The notes under the pieces were generated by a model, which was given only the letters and a program-made list of their open reading frames with translations, was not told where the DNA came from and ran no database searches. The position numbers were made by a program, and so were the translations under genes. A stretch of 64,000 bases of DNA from Hydractinia symbiolongicarpus (Eukaryota > Cnidaria > Hydrozoa > Anthoathecata > Hydractiniidae), in assembly GCF_029227915.1 (NCBI RefSeq), contig NC_079888.1, forward strand, positions 1,814,501 through 1,878,500, given 5' to 3'. This document shows, piece after piece, positions 58,704 to 64,000 of this stretch (position 1 is its first letter; each line of letters opens with the position of its first letter).

Positions 58704-58840
58704 GAAGAAAACAATCACTGCAATCTCAAACAGATGATACACCAATGAAGAAAAAGAGGCATAGTCCAGACACGAATAAAATTAATTTTGACAAAAATGC
58801 ACTGTTAGAAGAAGTAAAGCATATGGAAGATGGTTCAAAG
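58704..58840 (+). CDS. exon of transposon-borne gene, nuclear-signal-like
   Basis: Acceptor ATCTTTTTAG, 137 nt, donor AAAG|GTAGTT. Phase 1 in, phase 0 out. It encodes RKQSLQSQTDDTPMKKKRHS and on to LLEEVKHMEDGSK. PMKKKRHSP looks like a nuclear localisation signal. Its end phase matches the start of the next exon (58917). Not recognised by itself. Confidence 0.6.
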
Positions 58841-58916
58841 GTAGTTACGAATATAATATTCTGTAAACAGTACTTACAATATCCATTAACACACGGATAA
58901 TTTTTATATATTTTAG

Positions 58917-59076
58917 ATAAATTATTCTGAATTGGCACGAAAGTATGGCGTTCCTGGCACCACTGGAAATACGGTTGTCATAGAATACCTAAAAAACAAT
59001 GGCATCGATTTATCGAAATTTACCAACAACTTTGTTAATCCAAACCGAATGCGTCGTAAATACGAAAAATTTCCAG
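58917..59076 (+). CDS. exon of transposon-borne gene, helix-turn-helix-like
   Basis: Acceptor TATATTTTAG, 160 nt, donor CCAG|GTAAGA. Reads INYSELARKYGVPGTTGN, then VIEYLKNNGIDLSKF and ends RMRRKYEKFPG (last codon split). ELARKYGVPG plus the following helix is what a DNA-binding helix-turn-helix in a transposon protein looks like. Phases match the exons on both sides. Confidence 0.6.
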
Positions 59077-59241
59077 GTAAGAATCTAAAGAATAATGTTT
59101 TACACATTACAACAGCTTTTTCCTGATTTTCCAATTTTTGAAAGCTTTTTTTTAATAAATTTTGTATTTTTATCACACATATTTGTAGATTTAAATATTC
59201 TAATGTATATATACTACTTTTGTTCTACTACTGTTCTACAG

Positions 59242-59611
59242 TACCAATGCCTCCCACATTTGAAAAGATAAAGAAGGAAGTTTTAAAAAAAAATAATCAG
59301 GAGAGATCTTACTTGGGTCTTTAATTGAACCAAAAAAGTATAAAAGATAGTAATGAAAAATGGTCAAATATCAATAGAGGAGTTTACAGTTTCTGGTAGA
59401 TGCATTTCAATGAGCGAAATACGCAAGAAAATCTTTCTAGAACATGAACAAATGGGTATATTGAGAAATAAATATTCAACTTTAACAAGATATTTTATAC
59501 TGTGGTCAGACCATGCATCAATTCTCAATGCTGGACATTTACTGCTGACTGTCAAAGTTGTGTATGATGATGAAATATTTTATACTGATGAAGAAATGTT
59601 TGCCAAAACAG
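59242..59611 (+). pseudogene. exon of transposon-borne gene, two frameshifts
   Basis: Acceptor CTGTTCTACAG, phase 1 as required by the previous exon. It reads PMPPTFEKIKKEVLKK and NNQERSYLG, then needs a shift to read SLIEPKKYK, and another shift at an A run to read VMKNGQISIEEFTVSGRCIS. The rest is open: EIRKKIFLEHEQMG, YFILWSDHASILNAGHLLL, VVYDDEIFYTDEEM, and donor ACAG|GTAATA at 59612. WSDHASILNAGH with VYD..IFYTDEE is a motif set I recognise from a large, unnamed protein family multiplied in cnidarian genomes. Confidence 0.6.
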
Positions 59612-59828
59612 GTAATACACAAATTGTTGTTTTATATATTTTTAAATTTAATGTCTTATGAAAAACATTAGGCTGAGATTATGCTAGAACTTTGTAAAAT
59701 AAACATTCAGAATTGACATTTTGTTTCTAAAATATATATCTAACAAAAATATTGAACACCTTAAAATCAAACTGTGCTTCTTCTTAAACGCATTTTAAAT
59801 GTTTCTTTATTTAACATTTGTTTACAAG

Positions 59829-60011
59829 GCATTTCATATAACGTACAAGAATTGGTGGAATGTCCATCAATTTACATAGTTGGATTTGCTAAAGATAGTA
59901 TTGCTGAAAAGCTGTCCTATGTAGAGAGAAGACTTAGTGACATAAGAGCCATGTCGGAGGAAATTATTGTCAATGGCATAAGATTGGTGGATGTGATGAG
60001 GTTTTTTCATG
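59829..60011 (+). CDS. exon of transposon-borne gene (VQELVE ... DVMRFFHG)
   Basis: Acceptor TTGTTTACAAG, 183 nt, phase 1 to phase 1, donor CATG|GTGGGT. Starts ISYNVQELVECPSIYIVG and ends NGIRLVDVMRFFHG. These two motifs belong to the same unnamed cnidarian family as the exon before. If the donor is not used, the frame runs 14 codons further to a stop at 60055. The expected next part (a Gly/Cys-rich region) is missing, so the gene is truncated here or decayed. Confidence 0.6.
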
Positions 60012-60119
60012 GTGGGTGTTATTTTACTACAGTACATTTAAATGGGGAAAAATAAGTCAAAATACAGGTATCTTAAGAGAAGTAACTAGCTAGAATAAAA
60101 TTTTTAGTTAGTAACAAAA

Positions 60120-60515
60120 AAAGTTAGTAACAGAAATGGTTGTTACACAGAACAGCGATTTGCTTGTGTCCAGCGTTGGTAAGATGATTGCAATGTTATT
60201 GGACACTCAATAAAATTGCAAGAGTTTGATAAACATCATGTCTTATTTAAAAATACAAAAAACGAAAACTCAAGAAAAAGGTGTAAAGATTTAATTTTTC
60301 ATTTCAGCAAATTGATTATGGATGCTCAACAGGAAGCACAAGTTTGTATTTAAACTTGGGAAAAACAGTTTGTAGACAAAAATTGAAGGTGCCAAGTATA
60401 AATTGAAGGTGCCAAGTATAAATGACTTGCGGTTAAATGACACCTACAGGGAAAAATATAAAATAAATAACATTGCTCAGAAACTTTTAGATCAATGGAG
60501 GAAGATATAAAGTGT
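60120..60515 (+). pseudogene. decayed 3' part of the transposon-borne gene
   Basis: Pieces of hydrophilic coding-like sequence in shifting frames (CNVIGHSIKLQEFDKHHVLF, KLIMDAQQEAQVCI, LNDTYREKYKINNIAQKLL) with stops between. A 20-bp tandem duplication (60381-60420) adds a further shift. Reading order and strand agree with the exons before it. Confidence 0.4.
60381..60420. repeat. 20-bp tandem duplication
   Basis: aattgaaggtgccaagtata twice in a row, inside the decayed gene. Confidence 0.95.
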
Positions 60516-61029
60516 TTGTTTTTTCAGAATATATATATTGTTAAACAATGTTTATATTTTAAATATTATATTCTAGAAATTTTGAGGACAATATTTATAA
60601 AAAAGGTCAAATCTCACAAGTCTGGTCTTGTTTTAACTTTACACAAGAAATAAGTTTTTCTAAGTCAGCATTTTAATTACCTGTCAAATTTTTAAACCTG
60701 TGCAATACTCCCGTTAAAACATAAACATTAAAACTTGTGAGTATATACATATTATTTTCAACAGCTTTTATTAAATATAGCTTTTGTATATACTTTATCA
60801 GCTAGCTATCCTTGATTTAGAAAATTAAAGATATATTGTTTTTAACAACCACAGACGTACGCCCATGAAACAAGTTCAGATCAGTTTAAAAATAAAATAA
60901 CAAAATCTTTTCTAAAGCACTCAAAAACTTTCACTCATTACGGTTCATATGTGGTGCATATATCCGTACCCTACTAATGCAAGAGAATACTAGCTAGCTA
61001 AACTTCTTTTCTAATTAAGCTACTCTTTT
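60516..61029. other. no gene seen (transposon interior)
   Basis: AT-rich, no splice-bounded frame, no repeat structure of note. Confidence 0.4.
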
Positions 61030-61110
61030 GTACAGAGGCGGGATTTGCACCCACGACTATTTAGCTAGCTAATCTGTAATCTGCAGTGATCTAAGACCTA
61101 CATAAAGAGT
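61022..61110 (-). mobile_element. possible tRNA-derived SINE fragment
   Basis: Minus strand: a good T-arm GTGGG-TGCAAAT-CCCGC with B-box-like GGTGCAAATCC, 40 nt after a TTAGATCACTGCAGATTACAG segment that looks like the D-arm/anticodon side of a tRNA. There is no proper acceptor stem or A box, so this is not a functional tRNA. Confidence 0.3.
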
Positions 61111-61129
61111 TTGTATTTTTTGACTGACT

Positions 61130-61210
61130 GTTTTTTATTACTGTTTATATTGCTGTTTATATAGCTATAGCTATAGGTATAGCTAGCTAGCTGTCAAACC
61201 ATGATGGTAA
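61130..61210. repeat. AGCTA-rich palindromic tract
   Basis: tatagctatagctataggtat and agctagctagctg: overlapping AGCT palindromes of low complexity. Confidence 0.6.
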
Positions 61211-61574
61211 AAATTTAAACTTTAGCTAGCCAGGTAAACACTTTTGGGAGTTCTTAGTAAAATATATATATGTATATAATTTTACCTATAGCTGGAAAGA
61301 TCAAATATATACAATACAAAATGTGTCAAACCTTTTTTTTCTGTGTTCTGTTACAAATACGTCCCAAACATTTCTGTCAAAAAGACATTCGTAAAGAAGA
61401 TGGCTGCCTTCTTGCCCTCCTCTCTTCCCACACTTTAAAAATACTGGCATGTCAGCGATGTATCCTCCCACAAAATCAGCACGTCAAAAGAACACGTCAA
61501 ACAGCAAAACGCGGGAAATAATTTAAAGAAACGCGGTATACACGTGCTTCTCCCGAAAAAATTAAAGACGCGCC

Positions 61575-61588
61575 GTAAGTTGCCCGAG
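61575..61588 (-). repeat. right terminal inverted repeat
   Basis: GTAAGTTGCCCGAG, followed by TA; exact inverse of 57276-57289. Confidence 0.7.
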
Positions 61589-61724
61589 TATTGTAAAGGA
61601 TTTTCATCATTTTAAATTACTCAGATCCAAAATGGCTTATTAAGAAGATGGCATTTAATGTTGAAAAAGAGAACATACGTATTACGATAACTTTTACATA
61701 TATCAAAGTATCAAACATTAGGCA

Positions 61725-62776
61725 CTAAAGGTTGGAATGTTCTTCAGAATACCAAAGTCTGTTTTCAGGGAATGACCTTCGTGATGGAGATTCTTCCCTT
61801 TTTTGTTGTTTCGCCCTTTTTGATGAAGATTTTTGATATTCTTCATTTATTTTCGTGACCAGCTTTTGAAAACGTTTGTGACGCCACTCTGGCTTTCTCA
61901 CGATATAACATCGTTTATTATATTCATCGACGTCTTCTTCCTTAGATGACATCATATCAGGTACGAGAATTGTTTCCAGGTTTTTTTCTCTTCAGAACTG
62001 ATATTAATAAACTGAAGTGCTTTTTTCCTGCGTCGAGCTTTTTATAGAAATTAAAAAAAGAGTATTAATATACTGAAATAACAGGACTGGCCTATTACAG
62101 CAAAATCCTTTAATGAACTACATCAGTTTCTAGCTTTCATATTACACTTATTTAAATATGAATGCAAAACAATTTAACTTACATGAATGCGACTTTGTTT
62201 TTTGAAACGTCTTTTGAACTTTCAACATTATTTCTCGATTCTTGCAACGACGTCCTTTTACTTTTAAGGTAAGTCTTAATTCCAGCTGGAAATAAAATAT
62301 GAATATAGGTGCTGAAAAGTAGCAATTTAACAGGAATTAAGTTTTACAGTTTTGAATATTACCTTTTACCACATTGTCAACATTTGGAGTGCCTACATGG
62401 AGAGTCTTCACAATCATCAAAAGGACTAAATAAATAATTCAGTAATGTAATTAGCTTGACATATTACATAACAGACATTTTGTGTAAGATGTTGCCATTT
62501 TCTACATTCCAATCGTTAAGGCTGTGTTGTTAAGGCTGTTTGTATGCATACTTAATATCATTCAGGAAGACAGTATAAATGTCAAATACATGAGCAATAA
62601 AAGAAAAAAGTACGTAATGATGTAATATACACTTGCTGTAATAAACCCAAGTCTGCAAGTCAGGGAAAAAAAACAAAAAAATATTTGTGACTGTTGTTGT
62701 TCTGACCCGAAAATCCCGGGAAAAATCAGACCGACTTACTCGTTTTCGCAGGGACTTCAGGACGCAAACATAACAT
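61725..62776 (-). CDS. four-exon minus-strand gene model, C-terminus frameshifted
   Basis: Exons: 62740-62776 (MLCLRPEVPAKT), 62363-62425 (LLMIVKTLHVGTPNVDNVV), 62183-62285 (GIKTYLKSKRTSLQ onward) and 61952-62027 or longer. Phases match throughout (1, 1, 2), with donors GTAAGT, GTAATA, GTAAGT and acceptors TTATTTAG, ATTTCCAG, GACGCAG. As given, exon 4 ends at TGA 61952-61954 after TWKQFSYLI. A run of seven A at about 61981-61987 is suspicious. One more A would let the frame read on as LETILVPDMMSSKEED to the stop at 61725, adding about 80 charged residues (KRAKQQKREE near the end). That extended end resembles acidic/basic tails of transposon-associated cnidarian proteins. Exon 2 is also open in another frame (PFDDCEDSPCRH). 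Product unknown. Confidence 0.5.
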
Positions 62777-62817
62777 ATTTTTGATGGCGGCCTAAAGACA
62801 ATTTCCATACCCTAATG

Positions 62818-63391
62818 TTATTGGGAACAGTTATTTTTTCCGATTTTTCGCTTGCACTGAGATGCTTCAAGTGTTTCCAGTCTTTTTAAGTTAGTTTCGT
62901 TCTGTTTTAGAAATTTGTCCATTGTTTCCTTCATTGAAAGAATAATATCTGAGCCTATATTGGAATAGAAAAGTTCACAAGATTTCGAAATGTTAAAATA
63001 AATATATTGCTACATAACTTTTGGTTTTCAGTTTATTCTCAACTCCAAAGAATGGGAAGCTTTCAAAAGTTGTGCCTGGCATATCTGACATAATGTTAAA
63101 AGCTGAGAGTGCACAATATAGGCAAAACAAAGGTGAATAGGAAAACAAAGCGCGATCATTTGAATCATACAATGTTGACGGTGTCGTTTTACTTGATATT
63201 CCAGATTGAGGAGTTGCTAAAACAAAGGATAATGCCGGAGATGCTGTAGTCGATGCAGAAACTGCAACAGCAGGAGACTGACTTGCAGAATCAAAAAAGG
63301 TAAATTTAGATGAGTGAGGCATGATGAAAACGTGCGTTTCGACCGAGTTCTCTTTCAAAAATAAAACAGCGTCGTGGTTTGCAAGCAGCAT
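62818..63391 (-). CDS. two-exon minus-strand gene model, coiled-coil C-terminus
   Basis: Exon 1 63193-63391 starts at ATG 63389-63391, 66 codons plus one base, donor CAA|GTAAAA. It is Ser/Ala/Thr-rich in the middle (SASQSPAVAVSASTTASPA). Exon 2 62818-62954 has acceptor CCAATATAG, phase 1, and 45 codons to TAA 62818-62820. It encodes SMKETMDKFLKQNETNLKRL, which is predicted to be a short coiled coil, then a basic end (CKRKIGKNNC). 111 residues in total. If the donor is not used, exon 1 reads on to a stop at 62993. It lies 41 bp upstream of the start of the next model on the same strand, so both may be parts of one alternatively spliced locus. Not recognised. Confidence 0.5.
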
Positions 63392-64000
63392 GAAGCTCCT
63401 AGATCTCGATAATTCAAGATCGAGACAAAATGTCTTATTAAATTCACAGACTCAACCTTTTCTTGCAGAACACCCAAATATACAGGACATTGCTATCTAA
63501 ATGTGTATGTGTATATTTTTTATATTATAAATCATTTAGTTATGTTAGGAATTAAGTTAAAATCAGATGTCAGGTATAATATTATATATGCAAGATAATT
63601 TTTTCTGAGTCCGCGAATTAGACTTGCATTCACATAATGGCAGAATAAATTGAACAAACGTGTTTACTGGTGGCTTGAACGAACGGAAGGAATGCGTGAA
63701 AGGAACTTAGCTATCAAATAATCTTTAAATATTTTGCGATCTTTAAATATTTTGCGCATAGTCTAATTAGCTTATGATGGCCTAACTAGGAGATTCTTTC
63801 CGGTCAAACATCGTCTTTCCGCAACCGCCATTTTGAAAACCACATTTCGTTCGACATATTTAATATCCAAATTAGCTCATTCTCGCAAAATTAAATATTT
63901 CGTCGAGCCGTCATTAGTCTTCGTTGAAATTTGGATGAGTTAGTCGCAACATTGGTAAGAATCAAAACAACAAGTAATATGAACGCGAATGTGCGCATTT
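63392..64000. other. upstream region, no supported gene
   Basis: A minus-strand ATGGCGGTTGCGG segment near 63830 looks like a start region but its frame closes after 19 codons without a clear donor. A direct duplication atctttaaatattttgcg occurs at 63722-63757. Confidence 0.4.

Overview
The window is AT-rich eukaryotic DNA with spliced genes, LINE-type and DNA transposons and long satellite-like arrays. Nothing looks bacterial. The set of decayed mobile-element proteins (a CR1/L2-like LINE, a LINE relic with a restriction-like endonuclease, Penelope-like ribozyme motifs, and a host-gene-like transposon ORF with a DVMRFFHG motif) is what I would expect in a cnidarian, perhaps a hydrozoan. That is a judgement from memory of such families, not a search result.

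Layout. 1-1190: no gene found. 1189-1602: three 138-bp tandem units, each holding a small minus-strand exon that encodes an acidic stretch. 1.9-53.4 kb: one large tandem array of thirteen higher-order units of 0.5-6.8 kb, built from four block types. These are an S block (about 130 bp, relatively GC-rich), a C block, an E block, and runs of a 567-bp A subunit. The left end (1.9-7.7 kb) is the most diverged. A 3.6-kb CR1/L2-like LINE (44.2-47.85 kb, minus) has landed in an A subunit. Most 60-97-codon ORFs in the array are chance frames, but on the minus strand there is a consistent exon-like layout. It has phase-1 microexons with good splice signals (18, 24, 27, 36 and 45 nt) and two kinds of ATG-less terminal exon that share their first 11 codons. 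The S kind has 67 codons, is intact in 7 of 12 copies, and is followed by AATAAA and a GT-rich stretch. The E kind has 47 codons and is intact in at least 9 copies. The array therefore looks like amplified pieces of a gene with alternative 3' ends, not an arbitrary satellite. Whether it is still expressed cannot be told from sequence.

53.4-56.1 kb: after an abrupt array edge comes a minus-strand relic in which the C-terminus of a restriction-endonuclease-type LINE polyprotein (CCHC knuckle, RPD...E nuclease core) runs in the same frame into a ubiquitin-specific protease (USP) domain. The USP catalytic Cys is Arg and there are several frameshifts. 56.2-56.9 kb: two motifs like the hammerhead-ribozyme cores carried by Penelope-like elements.

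57.27-61.59 kb: a 4.3-kb DNA transposon flanked by TA with 14-bp terminal inverted repeats CTCGGGCAACTTAC. It carries a decayed multi-exon plus-strand gene and a perfect 664-bp (TA)n tract. 61.7-63.4 kb: two small spliced minus-strand gene models, one with a single-base shift in an A run that splits its C-terminus. The last 600 bases hold no gene I can support.
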